Source of the DNA: Reyranella sp.
GTDB taxonomy: Bacteria > Pseudomonadota > Alphaproteobacteria > Reyranellales > Reyranellaceae
Length of the DNA: 64,000 bases
Direction of reading: 5' to 3'
Assembly (NCBI GenBank): GCA_029946105.1
Contig: JAQSDW010000196.1
Location: forward strand, 1-64,000
Positions 8,606 through 16,094 of the stretch are shown piece by piece. The position numbers and the translations under genes are program-made. The notes beneath the pieces are model-generated. The model made no database searches, was not told where the DNA came from, and saw only the letters and a list, made by a program, of their open reading frames with translations. Each line of letters opens with the position of its first letter. Within the stretch, counting starts at the first letter, position 1.

Positions 8606-9583
8606 TTGAAACTTCTGCTGACTCATCTGCCGCTGGCCAGGCGGACATACTACGGTACGCGGGCGCTCGCGCGGCTGCAGGAGCTGGTCGAGGTGACGCT
8701 GCACGAGGGCGATGCGCCGCTCGATCCTGCCGGCGTGATCGCGGCGGCACGCGACGTCGATTTCATCATCGCCGACCGTTCCACTCCCGTGCCCGGGGAG
8801 ATCTTCGCCGGCCTGCCCAATCTCAAGGTCGTGATGCGGAGCGCGGTCGATATCCGCAACATCGACGTGGCGGCGGCCTCGGCCGCCGGCGTGCTGGTCA
8901 CCCATGCCGAGCCCGGCTTCGTGAAGTCGGTCGTCGAGCTGACTCTGGGCTTCCTCGTCGATCTGTCGCGAGGAGTAACGCGCGCGGCAACCGACTACCA
9001 TGAGGGCCGAAAGCCCGAGATCCGCGTCGGCCGGCAACTCGCCGGCAGCACGGTCGGCATCATCGGCTACGGCCGCATTTCCTGCGATCTCGCACCGCTG
9101 CTCGCCGCCATGGGTATGACGGTGCTGGTGTCCGATCCCTACGCCCAGGTCGATGACCAGCGCTTCATCAAGCTGCCGATGGACGATCTGCTGGCGCGTG
9201 CCGACTATGTGATCTGCCTCGCCATCGCCAACGAGGACACCGAGAACCTGCTCGATGCGGCGGCCTTCGCCCGCATGAAATCGGACGCCTTTTTCATCAA
9301 CATGTCGCGCGGCAACCTTGTCGACGAGGCAGCGTTGACGAAGGTGTTGGCCGAAAATCGCATCGCTGGAGCGGCCATGGACGTTGGCCGCGCGCCGGAT
9401 CAGATGCCATCGCCCGAGCTGGCGCGCCTGCCCAACGTGATCGCCACGCCACATGTCGGCGGCCTGACCCCGCCCGCCAGCGAAAGTCAAGCGATGGATA
9501 CTGTGCGCCAGGTCGAGGTGCTGGTGAAAGGCGAGGTTCCGCCGGGTGCCGCCAACCTCAATCGGTGGACGCGACGGCCCTAA
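8606..9583 (+). CDS. D-isomer-specific 2-hydroxyacid dehydrogenase family protein with atypical active site
   Basis: NAD-binding oxidoreductase fold, 325 residues. I chose TTG at 8606 because AAGGGACGAA lies just upstream and the conserved N-terminus (MKLLLTHLPLARR) begins there. The catalytic Arg (NMSRGNLVDE) and His (ATPHVGG) segments are present. However, the position that normally reads DVFxxEP reads DVGRAPDQMP, so the catalytic Glu seems absent. The dinucleotide loop GYGRISCD also lacks the last glycine. It follows atzH by 8 bp and is probably in the same operon. It may act on a pathway acid or serve a non-canonical reduction. Confidence 0.75.
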   Translation: MKLLLTHLPLARRTYYGTRALARLQELVEVTLHEGDAPLDPAGVIAAARDVDFIIADRSTPVPGEIFAGLPNLKVVMRSAVDIRNIDVAAASAAGVLVTHAEPGFVKSVVELTLGFLVDLSRGVTRAATDYHEGRKPEIRVGRQLAGSTVGIIGYGRISCDLAPLLAAMGMTVLVSDPYAQVDDQRFIKLPMDDLLARADYVICLAIANEDTENLLDAAAFARMKSDAFFINMSRGNLVDEAALTKVLAENRIAGAAMDVGRAPDQMPSPELARLPNVIATPHVGGLTPPASESQAMDTVRQVEVLVKGEVPPGAANLNRWTRRP

Positions 9584-9625
9584 TCCACTGGTCGCCTGAA
9601 ACCTTCCGGCAGGGCGTACGTTGGT

Positions 9626-9644
9626 CTTTCAGTCCTGCTGAAAG
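9626..9644 (+). promoter_or_regulatory. Hairpin overlapping the ribosome site of the small gene at 9655
   Basis: Arms CTTTCAG (9626-9632) and CTGAAAG (9638-9644) enclose a 5-nt loop. The 3' arm shares its last bases with the Shine-Dalgarno AAAGGAGG of the next gene, so folding would mask part of it. Regulation is inferred only from this geometry. Confidence 0.4.
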
Positions 9645-9654
9645 GAGGCGAACA

Positions 9655-9870
9655 ATGGATAATCTTTCCGATCTGACCGCCGTTCGCGTCCCCGACGACG
9701 AGGTCGATCTTTACAACGTGACCGAAAGCGGCTGGTACGCCGTCGATGACGAGGACAAGGCGGTCATCGGGCCGTTCGAGAGCCTCGATGAATGCGACCA
9801 GGCGATCGGCGACCGGAACAGCCTCATGGCTCCCCAGATCTCGCCCATTTCACGGGCCCACATTACCTGA
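9655..9870 (+). CDS. Small acidic protein of unknown function (GWYAVDD motif)
   Basis: A 71-residue protein with a near-perfect AAAGGAGGCGAACA ribosome site before ATG. The core pattern, VTESGWYAVDDEDKAVIGPF followed by ESLDECDQAIGDR, recurs in the neighbouring frame-broken copy at 9947. This shows it is a real protein family and not chance coding. It resembles short surface or stress-related domains that read a GPF turn followed by a helix with a Cys, but I do not recognise the family. No signal peptide or membrane segment is seen. It lies between two hydroxyacid dehydrogenase genes on opposite strands. Confidence 0.7.
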   Translation: MDNLSDLTAVRVPDDEVDLYNVTESGWYAVDDEDKAVIGPFESLDECDQAIGDRNSLMAPQISPISRAHIT

Positions 9871-9946
9871 ACGCGGCTGGCACGGTTGAAATGCGGCGGC
9901 GTCGCCTTGCGTCTTGGGGAGCCCTCTTGGCACCGGAGGCGGCCCC

Positions 9947-10146
9947 ATGCGTAATCCCCCCAATGCGTACCCAAGGATCTGATTGCCGTTCACGTCCCTA
10001 CCGAGGATTTGGGCGACTATAGCGTCACCCAGACTGGTTGGTACGCGCTCGACGACGGCGGCGACAACATCCTCGGCCCGTTCGACAGCCTGGCCCAGTG
10101 CGATCGCGCCATACGCGAACGCCTGCTGCCGACGATCGGAGATTGA
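9947..10146 (+). pseudogene. Frameshifted tandem paralogue of the small GWYA protein
   Basis: An ATG at 9947 with a GGAGGCGGCCCC ribosome site opens a frame that stops after 11 codons. The +1 frame beyond the run of six C at 9956-9961 encodes KDLIAVHVPTEDLGDYSV, then TQTGWYALDDGGDNILGPFD and SLAQCDRAIRER, ending at TGA 10144-10146. This clearly parallels the intact gene at 9655. Adding one C to the run would restore a single reading frame. It is therefore a recent pseudogene, a sequencing error in a homopolymer, or a slippage-controlled gene. Confidence 0.65.
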
Positions 10147-10162
10147 CGCCGGGAGATTGAGC

Positions 10163-11209
10163 CTAGTTCCCCGGGCCGCGCTCCATCGAGTAGGGCTGCC
10201 AGCGATCGAGCTTGGATTTTTCCAGCACCGTCGGATTGACGCAGGCACGCGGCCACTTGCCGCCCAGCACCAGCGCCATCTCCGCGCCGACGCGCCGCTT
10301 GCGCGCGACGTCGAAGCGGTTCGAGGCCGAGGCGACGTGCGCCGTCAGGATGACGTTGTCCATGCCGAGCAGCGGATTGTTGTGCCCGACCGGTTCGGTC
10401 TCCAGCACATCGAGGCCGGCGCCGGCGATCCAGCCTTCCTGCAGCGCCTTGATCATCGCGGCTTCGTCGACCGTTGAGCCGCGGCCGGTGTTCACGAACA
10501 ACGCCGTCTTCTTCATCTTCTTGAAGTGCGTTTCCTTCATCAGGTGATGCGCATCCTTGGTGCCGGGCGCGTGCATCGAGATGATGTCGGAGCGCTGCAG
10601 CAGCTCGTCGAAGCCGACCGGCTGCACGCCATGGTCGGACATCACCAGTTCCTCGATGTAGGGATCGTAGGCCAGCATCTGGAAGCCGAACGGCGCGGCA
10701 CGCTTGGCGACAGCACGCGCGACGTGACCGAACGAGATGAAGCCCAGCGTCATGCCCATCAGGCGCGGGAACTGGTAGAGCATCGGCCGCGCCTTGCCCC
10801 AGTCGCCCTTGCGGACCATCTGGTCCTGCACCACCAGGCGCCGCCAGCTCGACAGGATCAGGGTCATGGCGTGGTCGGCCACTTCCTCGATGAAAGTGTC
10901 GGGGCAGTTGGTGACGGGAATGCCGAGCGCGGTCGCGGCCTCCACGTCGACCGAATCGACGCCGACGCTGGCCAGCGACACGACCTTCAATTTCTTGGCC
11001 GAGTTGATTACCTTCGCCGTGATGCGTGGCCGGCCCTTGGCGTAGATCGCGTCGGCATCGATGGCAGCAGCGGCAAGTTCATCCTCGCCGCCCTTCACCT
11101 CGACGATCTCGGCGCCGATGGCGGCCAATGCCTCCATCTCCAGGGAATGGTCCGCGCCCGGCACGCCTGTGCCCGGGCCGGCGGTTGTCACGATCTTGAA
11201 ACGTGCCAC
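10163..11209 (-). CDS. D-isomer-specific 2-hydroxyacid dehydrogenase (phosphoglycerate dehydrogenase-like)
   Basis: A 348-residue cytoplasmic NAD(P)-dependent dehydrogenase. The GTG start at 11209 is preceded by GGAGGAGACAACAC and gives the conserved beginning VARFKIVTTAG. The catalytic set is intact: Arg in NTGRGSTVDE, Glu in DVLETEP and His in LTAHVAS. The Rossmann loop is LGFISFGHVARAVA, lacking the usual first two glycines at their normal sites. It is convergent with the small paralogues and divergent from the phosphonate monoester hydrolase gene. The substrate is unknown; sugar-acid or glyoxylate-type acids are usual for the family. Confidence 0.85.
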   Translation of the reverse strand: MARFKIVTTAGPGTGVPGADHSLEMEALAAIGAEIVEVKGGEDELAAAAIDADAIYAKGRPRITAKVINSAKKLKVVSLASVGVDSVDVEAATALGIPVTNCPDTFIEEVADHAMTLILSSWRRLVVQDQMVRKGDWGKARPMLYQFPRLMGMTLGFISFGHVARAVAKRAAPFGFQMLAYDPYIEELVMSDHGVQPVGFDELLQRSDIISMHAPGTKDAHHLMKETHFKKMKKTALFVNTGRGSTVDEAAMIKALQEGWIAGAGLDVLETEPVGHNNPLLGMDNVILTAHVASASNRFDVARKRRVGAEMALVLGGKWPRACVNPTVLEKSKLDRWQPYSMERGPGN

Positions 11210-11280
11210 GTGTTGTCTCCTCCGCTGATTTGAGCGCACTCTAGCGCAAATCGGCGCCTCTCCAACCACGGTGAAACGGC

Positions 11281-12813
11281 ATGTCTGCAATCAAGAACGT
11301 CCTTTTGATCGTCGTCGACCAGTGGCGTGGCCTGATGCTGCCCAAGCTCGGCGCGGATTACCTGAAGCTGCCGAACATCGACCGTCTGTGCGCGGAGGGC
11401 GTGACTTTCCGCAACCATTTCACCCAGGCTGTACCCTGCGGGCCAGCGCGGGCCAGCCTGCTGACCGGCCTCTACATGATGAACCACCGGGCCGTTCAAA
11501 ACACCGTTCCGCTGGCCGACCGCTTCACCAACCTGGCGCACGAGCTGCGCCGTGGCGGCTATGACCCGGCGCTGGTCGGCTACACCACCACGACGCCCGA
11601 TCCGCGCAAGACCGCGCCCAACGATCCGCGTTTTTTCGTGCTGGGCGATATCATGGAGGGCTTCCATGCCGTAGGGGCGTTCGAGAACCGTGACGCTTAT
11701 TTCGGCTGGGTGGCGGGCCAGGGATTCGAGTTACCCTCCACCCGAGAGGATATCTGGCTGCCGCAAGGCGGCGGCGGTGCCGGTGCGACGTCGCGGCCGG
11801 CGGTGATCCCGAGAGAATTGTCCGACACCGCCTGGTTCACCGAACGCGGCCTTGCCTATCTGCGCGGTCGCGAGGGACGCCCGTGGTTCCTGCATCTGGG
11901 CTATTACCGGCCGCATCCGCCCTTCATCGCCTCAGCCCAGTATCACGCGATGTACCGGCCGGAGGACATGCCCAAGGCCGTGCGTGCCGGCTCGGCCGCC
12001 GAGGAGGCGAGGCAGAATGCGTTGCTCGGCTACTATGTGAACCACATTTCGCAGTCGAGCTTCTTCCAAGACGGCAAGAAGCTGGGCTCGGAAATGAGCG
12101 AGCAGGAAGTCGCGCAGGTGCGCGCCACCTATTGCGGTCTGATGAGCGAGATCGACGAGCAGCTCGGCCGCGTGTTCGACTATCTGAAGCAGACCAACCA
12201 GTGGGAAGATACGCTGATCGTCTTCACCTGCGATCATGGCGAGCAGCTCGGCGACCATCATCTGCTGGGCAAGATCGGCTATTTCGACGAGTCCTATCGC
12301 ATCCCCATGATCGTGCGCGATCCGCGCCAGGAGGCGAATGGCACGCGCGGCACGGTCGAGCCGCGCTTCACCGAGACGATCGACACCATGCCGACCATCC
12401 TCGAATGGCTCGGCCTGCCGGTCCCTCGCCAGTGCGACGGCCGCTCGCTGCTGCCGTTCTGCGAGGGCGAGCCGCCGGCCGACTGGCGCACCGAGGTGCA
12501 CTACGAGTTCGACTTCCGCGACCTCTACTACAGCAAGCCCGAATCGTCGCTGGGCATTCCGATGGACAAGTGCGGGCTGGCAGTGGTGCAGGACGAAGCC
12601 TTCAAGTACGTGCATTTCGCCGCCCTGCCGCCGCTCTTCTTCGACCTCGAGAAGGACCCGGGCCAGTTCGTGAACCGTGCCACCGATCCCGCCTATGCCG
12701 CGCGCATGGGCGAGTATGCCGCCAAGATGCTGACCTGGCGGCTGGGCTTTGCCGAGCGCACCCTCACCGGTTATCGCGCGACCCCGAATGGCCTTGAAGT
12801 CCGGGCAGCGTAG
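11281..12813 (+). CDS. pehA: Phosphonate monoester hydrolase / arylsulfatase family enzyme (PehA-like)
   Basis: Alkaline-phosphatase-superfamily hydrolase of 510 residues, close in length and wording to rhizobial phosphonate monoester hydrolase. The formylglycine site is Cys53 in CGPARASLLTG (CxPxR). Metal ligands lie in LLIVVDQWRG and in FTCDHGEQLGDHHLLGK. Long stretches such as TGLYMMNHRAVQNTVPL and YTTTTPDPRKT are typical of PMH rather than of general sulfatases. These enzymes are promiscuous for phosphonate and phosphate diesters and sulfates. There is no signal peptide, so it should be cytoplasmic. It may feed phosphonates or alcohols into metabolism, and a phosphonate importer lies in the same window at 50-53.6 kb. 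Confidence 0.85.
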   Translation: MSAIKNVLLIVVDQWRGLMLPKLGADYLKLPNIDRLCAEGVTFRNHFTQAVPCGPARASLLTGLYMMNHRAVQNTVPLADRFTNLAHELRRGGYDPALVGYTTTTPDPRKTAPNDPRFFVLGDIMEGFHAVGAFENRDAYFGWVAGQGFELPSTREDIWLPQGGGGAGATSRPAVIPRELSDTAWFTERGLAYLRGREGRPWFLHLGYYRPHPPFIASAQYHAMYRPEDMPKAVRAGSAAEEARQNALLGYYVNHISQSSFFQDGKKLGSEMSEQEVAQVRATYCGLMSEIDEQLGRVFDYLKQTNQWEDTLIVFTCDHGEQLGDHHLLGKIGYFDESYRIPMIVRDPRQEANGTRGTVEPRFTETIDTMPTILEWLGLPVPRQCDGRSLLPFCEGEPPADWRTEVHYEFDFRDLYYSKPESSLGIPMDKCGLAVVQDEAFKYVHFAALPPLFFDLEKDPGQFVNRATDPAYAARMGEYAAKMLTWRLGFAERTLTGYRATPNGLEVRAA

Positions 12814-12904
12814 AGGCGCCATGGCATTGAAGGCACGCCGGACTATGCGGCGCAGCAGCCAGCTAAGGTCTATTCGAGAACCTCGCCGGCGCACAACCAA
12901 CAAT

Positions 12905-12929
12905 CCCCGCCCAGCGTGGTGGGGCGGGG
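12905..12929. terminator. GC hairpin between convergent genes
   Basis: Arms CCCCGCCC (12905-12912) and GGGCGGGG (12922-12929) with a 9-nt loop lie between the convergent PehA and globin genes. Only a weak T tract follows (TCGTCT), so it may act as a bidirectional terminator of moderate strength. The rest of 12814-12957 shows nothing recognisable. Confidence 0.5.
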
Positions 12930-12957
12930 TCGTCTAGAGCAGATGCCTCAACCGCGG

Positions 12958-13509
12958 TTAGCGAGCGCGGTAGCCGGCCGTGACTTCGTCCTTGTGGGCG
13001 GCGAAGGCCGCCAGGACTTCGGCCTTTTCGCGCTGCGGGACCTTGACGAGGTCCAAGGTCCGTCCGAGTTCCGCGGCGACCTCGTCGAATTCTGCGGGGG
13101 AAATCCGGAGAGTTCGGTGGGCCTCCTCAAGGCCGAGCGGCGTCTTGCCGGGCTTGGTGGGCGTGAACTGGAAAGGCCCACCGGAAACGTTGCAGACCCA
13201 CAGCGTCCGCATGAACTTGAGGCCGGGCAACCTTCCCAGGTTCTTGGTGTGCCATTCCCGCAGCTGCGGGTTTTGGGAGTTCTGGCCGACGATGGGATTC
13301 TTCACGACGGCGTCGCTGAAGTGATCCACCACCGCCGCGATGGCGAAGACGCCACCCAGCCGCTCGTACAGTGTTTTCTCAGGCATGGTTTGCTGGGCCT
13401 GTGCGTACGCGCCATCTACCCCCGCCAATACAGCCACCGCGGCGGCGGTCAGCGTCAGCCCGGCGGCCGCGCTTCGTCTCGTCATCGGGGTCGAAACAGC
13501 CCTTGTCAT
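12958..13509 (-). CDS. Exported truncated hemoglobin, group 1-like
   Basis: A 183-residue protein with an N-terminal twin-arginine-like signal (MTRRSAAAGLTLTAAA, cleavage after AYAQA) and a small globin domain that starts with LYERLGGVFAIAAVVDHF. The likely proximal heme histidine is in GLEEAHRTLRIS. I chose the ATG at 13509 because AAGGAG lies 6 nt upstream; ATG 13515 would overlap that site. Truncated globins bind O2 or NO, and a signal peptide would place this one in the periplasm. It follows the sigma/anti-sigma gene by 59 bp on the same strand, so it is probably part of that regulator's own operon and regulon. Confidence 0.78.
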   Translation of the reverse strand: MTRAVSTPMTRRSAAAGLTLTAAAVAVLAGVDGAYAQAQQTMPEKTLYERLGGVFAIAAVVDHFSDAVVKNPIVGQNSQNPQLREWHTKNLGRLPGLKFMRTLWVCNVSGGPFQFTPTKPGKTPLGLEEAHRTLRISPAEFDEVAAELGRTLDLVKVPQREKAEVLAAFAAHKDEVTAGYRAR

Positions 13510-13568
13510 GGTCATCTCCTTGGTGATGGGGGTACGCCAAACTCCGCCTGCCGCTCGATGCGCACGTC

Positions 13569-14519
13569 TCAGCGCAGCAGGGCGATCGCCAGCAGGACAA
13601 CCGTCACGGCGAGCACGCCGCTGGCCGTCCGCCAGAGCCGTGGCCGCGCGAACGCCACGCGCTCGGGTACAATTCGCAGTTCGATGTTTTTCCAGACCTG
13701 CGGTCGCGGCAGCGCCGGGGCCAGCGTTTCGGTCAGCAGCGCGAAGCGATCCTCCCACTGGTCGACGGCCCGGCAATAGCGCGCGTCGCGCTCGCGGCGT
13801 CTCTCGAAGCCGCGCCGCACCGCGCCGTGCAGGCCGCCGACGGCGTATTCAGCGGCGACCAGCTCGCGCCAGCCGGCGTCCGAGCCGCCGGTGAGACAGC
13901 GGTTCATCTGCGCCAGGCCGCGACGGACCCAGCTCTTGGCGGTACCAAGTTGGACGTCGAGGCGCTTGGCCAACTCGCTGTGCGTCAGGCCCTCGAAGTA
14001 CGCCAGCGTCAAGGCGCGGCGATGGTTGGCCGGCAGATTGGCGAGACAGGCATTGACCCGCCGGGCGTCGTCGCTCCGTATTGCCTGGTCGGCGGGATCA
14101 AGATCCGCCGATGCGAACATGTCACCTTTGATTTCGTCGTGACCGTCCTCGCGCCGATGAAGTGCTTCGCGCGCCGTCAGCGCGCGGTTGCGCACGATCC
14201 GTACCAGCCAGCCATAGGCCGTGCCCTTGTCGGGATCGTATCGATGCGCCCACCGCCAGATGCGTACGAACGAGTCCTGCAGTACGTCCTCGGCGACGTC
14301 GCTGCGTCCGCCGACAATGCTCCGCGCGATCGCCAACAGCCGCCCCGCGGTCAGCTCGTAGAGTCGCGCGAAGGCGGATTCGCGGCCGGCGGCGGTCTCG
14401 GCCAGCAGGAGGGCAAGCGCGTCGAACGAACCGCTCGGGGACGGTGTGTGCGGATTGGTAAGCGAGGCCGCGCCGCGCAGCCGGGTCATGCCCCTGCCAA
14501 GACTGAGGATTTCGACCAT
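13569..14519 (-). CDS. ECF sigma factor fused to a membrane anti-sigma domain
   Basis: A 316-residue chain, start ATG 14519 with AAAGGAG 8 nt upstream. Residues about 45-112 are sigma region 2 (DVAEDVLQDSFVRIWRWA), and about 152-208 are region 4 (LPANHRRALTLAYFEGLTHS, then the GTAKSWVRRGLAQM helix). Without a stop the chain continues into an anti-sigma segment, WRELVAAEYAVGGL at about 217-230 and AVDQWEDRFALLTETLAP at about 251-268. This is the N-terminal layout of RskA/ChrR-like anti-sigma proteins. The chain ends with a transmembrane helix at about 298-315 and has no periplasmic domain. The usual arrangement is two overlapping genes. The truncated globin gene follows. Confidence 0.8.
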   Translation of the reverse strand: MVEILSLGRGMTRLRGAASLTNPHTPSPSGSFDALALLLAETAAGRESAFARLYELTAGRLLAIARSIVGGRSDVAEDVLQDSFVRIWRWAHRYDPDKGTAYGWLVRIVRNRALTAREALHRREDGHDEIKGDMFASADLDPADQAIRSDDARRVNACLANLPANHRRALTLAYFEGLTHSELAKRLDVQLGTAKSWVRRGLAQMNRCLTGGSDAGWRELVAAEYAVGGLHGAVRRGFERRRERDARYCRAVDQWEDRFALLTETLAPALPRPQVWKNIELRIVPERVAFARPRLWRTASGVLAVTVVLLAIALLR

Positions 14520-14798
14520 CAATCCAGCTCCTTTGGATTCACTACCCGCCAAACCGCGATTTGGATGCACTGCATCCGTTTCGCCAAAGCCTAGGCTCTC
14601 TTCGAGGAACGACACTTCGTCGGGGGTCGAACCCGCGGGAGAACGCCATGTCGTCATCGAGACTACGACCCGCCGCCTCTTCCTGTTCCGGATTCGGCAG
14701 TTCACGACTTCGGCATATGCAATTGCCTGCTGACTGCGACCTGAATCATGAAGACGGGCTACTGGAGTAGCCTGCCTTTGGCGGGCTAAACTCGAGTC
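14520..14798. other. Intergenic region between sigma gene and pcaH, with a palindrome
   Basis: No convincing gene lies here. At 14563-14577 there is a perfect palindrome GGATGCA-C-TGCATCC, about 45 bp upstream of the sigma-factor start on the minus strand, which could be an operator. I could not assign -35/-10 elements with confidence for either divergent gene. Confidence 0.35.
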
Positions 14799-15497
14799 AT
14801 GAAAGAGGAAACCTACCGCCGGCCGGCTCCGGGCCAGCATCCGCCCAACCGGTCCGAAGGTTACAAATCGACGACCGGGCGCTCGCCGGCCAAGCCCGCG
14901 ATCGTGCTGCCCCAGACCTTGTCGGAAATCACCGGGCCCTTGTTGGTCGAGGAACGGCTCGGCGCGCTGGAGAACGATCTCACGCGCCAGCGCATGGGGC
15001 CGCCGCTCGGCGAGCGTATCATCGTGCACGGCCGCGTGCTCGACGAGGACGGCAAGGCCGTGCCCAACGCCCTGGTCGAGATCTGGCAATGCAACGCTGC
15101 CGGCCGATATCATCATCCGGACGACCAGCACGATGCGCCGCTCGATCCCAATTTCTACGGCGGCGGACGGGCGCGCGCCGATACCGACGGCCACTACAAA
15201 TTCATCACGGTGAAGCCCGGCGCCTATCCGTGGGGCAACCACAAGAATGCCTGGCGGCCGGCGCATATCCATTTCTCGCTGTTTGGGCCCGCCTTCGCCA
15301 CGCGCCTGATCACGCAGATGTATTTCCCCAACGATCCGGTGCTGGCCTACGACCCGATCTACAACGCCGTGCCCGAGGGTGCGCGCCATCGCCTGCAGGC
15401 GGCCTTCGACATGGAGGGCACGCAGCCGGAATGGGCGCTGGCCTACAAGTTCGACATCGTGCTGCGCGGCCGCAACGCTACACCCCTTGAATCCTGA
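14799..15497 (+). CDS. pcaH: Protocatechuate 3,4-dioxygenase beta subunit
   Basis: Catalytic, iron-carrying subunit of the intradiol dioxygenase that opens protocatechuate to beta-carboxymuconate; 232 residues. The four Fe(III) ligands are visible: Tyr104 (GRYHHPDD), Tyr143 (GAYPWGN), and His156 and His158 (RPAHIHFS). The conserved WQCNAAGRY and VHGRVLDEDG motifs of the beta chain are present. pcaG follows 6 bp later, so the two chains are made together for the (alpha-beta) oligomer. No other pca-pathway genes (pcaB, pcaC, pcaD) are nearby. Confidence 0.93.
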   Translation: MKEETYRRPAPGQHPPNRSEGYKSTTGRSPAKPAIVLPQTLSEITGPLLVEERLGALENDLTRQRMGPPLGERIIVHGRVLDEDGKAVPNALVEIWQCNAAGRYHHPDDQHDAPLDPNFYGGGRARADTDGHYKFITVKPGAYPWGNHKNAWRPAHIHFSLFGPAFATRLITQMYFPNDPVLAYDPIYNAVPEGARHRLQAAFDMEGTQPEWALAYKFDIVLRGRNATPLES

Positions 15498-15503
15498 AGC
15501 TGG

Positions 15504-16091
15504 ATGCCAAGCATGCCTCATGGCCTGACGCCCTCGCAGACGATCGGGCCGTTCTATTGGGGCACCGTGGTCAGCACCTGTCGCGCCGAGCTGGCGCCGC
15601 GCGGCGTGGCCGGCGAGCGTATCGAGATCGTGCTAACCTTGCACGACGTCGACGGCAAGGTGGTCACCGACGGGCTGCTCGAACTCTGGCAGGCCAACAG
15701 TCACGGCCGCTACAACCATCCCGAGGATCGCCGCAATCTGCCGCTCGACGCAGGCTTCGAGGGCTTCGGCCGCGCCTCGACCGATGGCGACGGCTCTGCG
15801 CATTTCGGCACGGTGAAGCCCGGCCGCGTGCCGTGGCCACATGATGGAGGGCAGGGCGGCGGCTTGCAGGCGCCGCACATCAACATCTCCGTCTTCGCGC
15901 GCGGGGTGCTGAACCGCCTCGCGACCCGGCTCTATTTCGACGGCGACCCGGCGCTGGCCGAGGATCCGGTCCTGAAGCTGGTCGAGCCGGCGCGGCGCGG
16001 CACGCTGCTGGCCAAGTGCGACGCCAAGGGTGTCTGGCGCCTGCCGATCCATCTCGGCGGCGCGCAGGAGACGGTCTTTTTCGAGAGCTGA
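15504..16091 (+). CDS. pcaG: Protocatechuate 3,4-dioxygenase alpha subunit
   Basis: Partner subunit of PcaH, 195 residues. It has the alpha-chain opening GLTPSQTIGPFYWGTV and the shared beta-sandwich landmarks LWQANSHGRYNHP and APHINISVFARG. The second histidine ligand of the beta chain is replaced (HINIS), as expected for the non-iron subunit. It ends 3 bp from the convergent SMP-30-type gene. The start could be the ATG at 15504 or the one at 15513. Confidence 0.92.
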   Translation: MPSMPHGLTPSQTIGPFYWGTVVSTCRAELAPRGVAGERIEIVLTLHDVDGKVVTDGLLELWQANSHGRYNHPEDRRNLPLDAGFEGFGRASTDGDGSAHFGTVKPGRVPWPHDGGQGGGLQAPHINISVFARGVLNRLATRLYFDGDPALAEDPVLKLVEPARRGTLLAKCDAKGVWRLPIHLGGAQETVFFES

Positions 16092-16094
16092 TCC

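Noticed and set aside
9876-9896. CTGGCACGG as a third sigma-54 promoter
   Set aside because: The -12 element is missing; AAAT occupies the place of TTGC. It lies just after a stop codon and before the frameshifted small gene without other support.
14649-14770. A 40-codon frame starting at ATG 14649 upstream of pcaH
   Set aside because: Only a mediocre ribosome site and a Ser/Arg-rich product without conservation cues; not enough to call a gene.
14520-15521. In-frame upstream extension of the sigma factor over pcaH and pcaG
   Set aside because: The extension is antisense to pcaH and the first codons of pcaG and has no domain. The ATG at 14519 has a good ribosome site and gives a normal sigma N-terminus.
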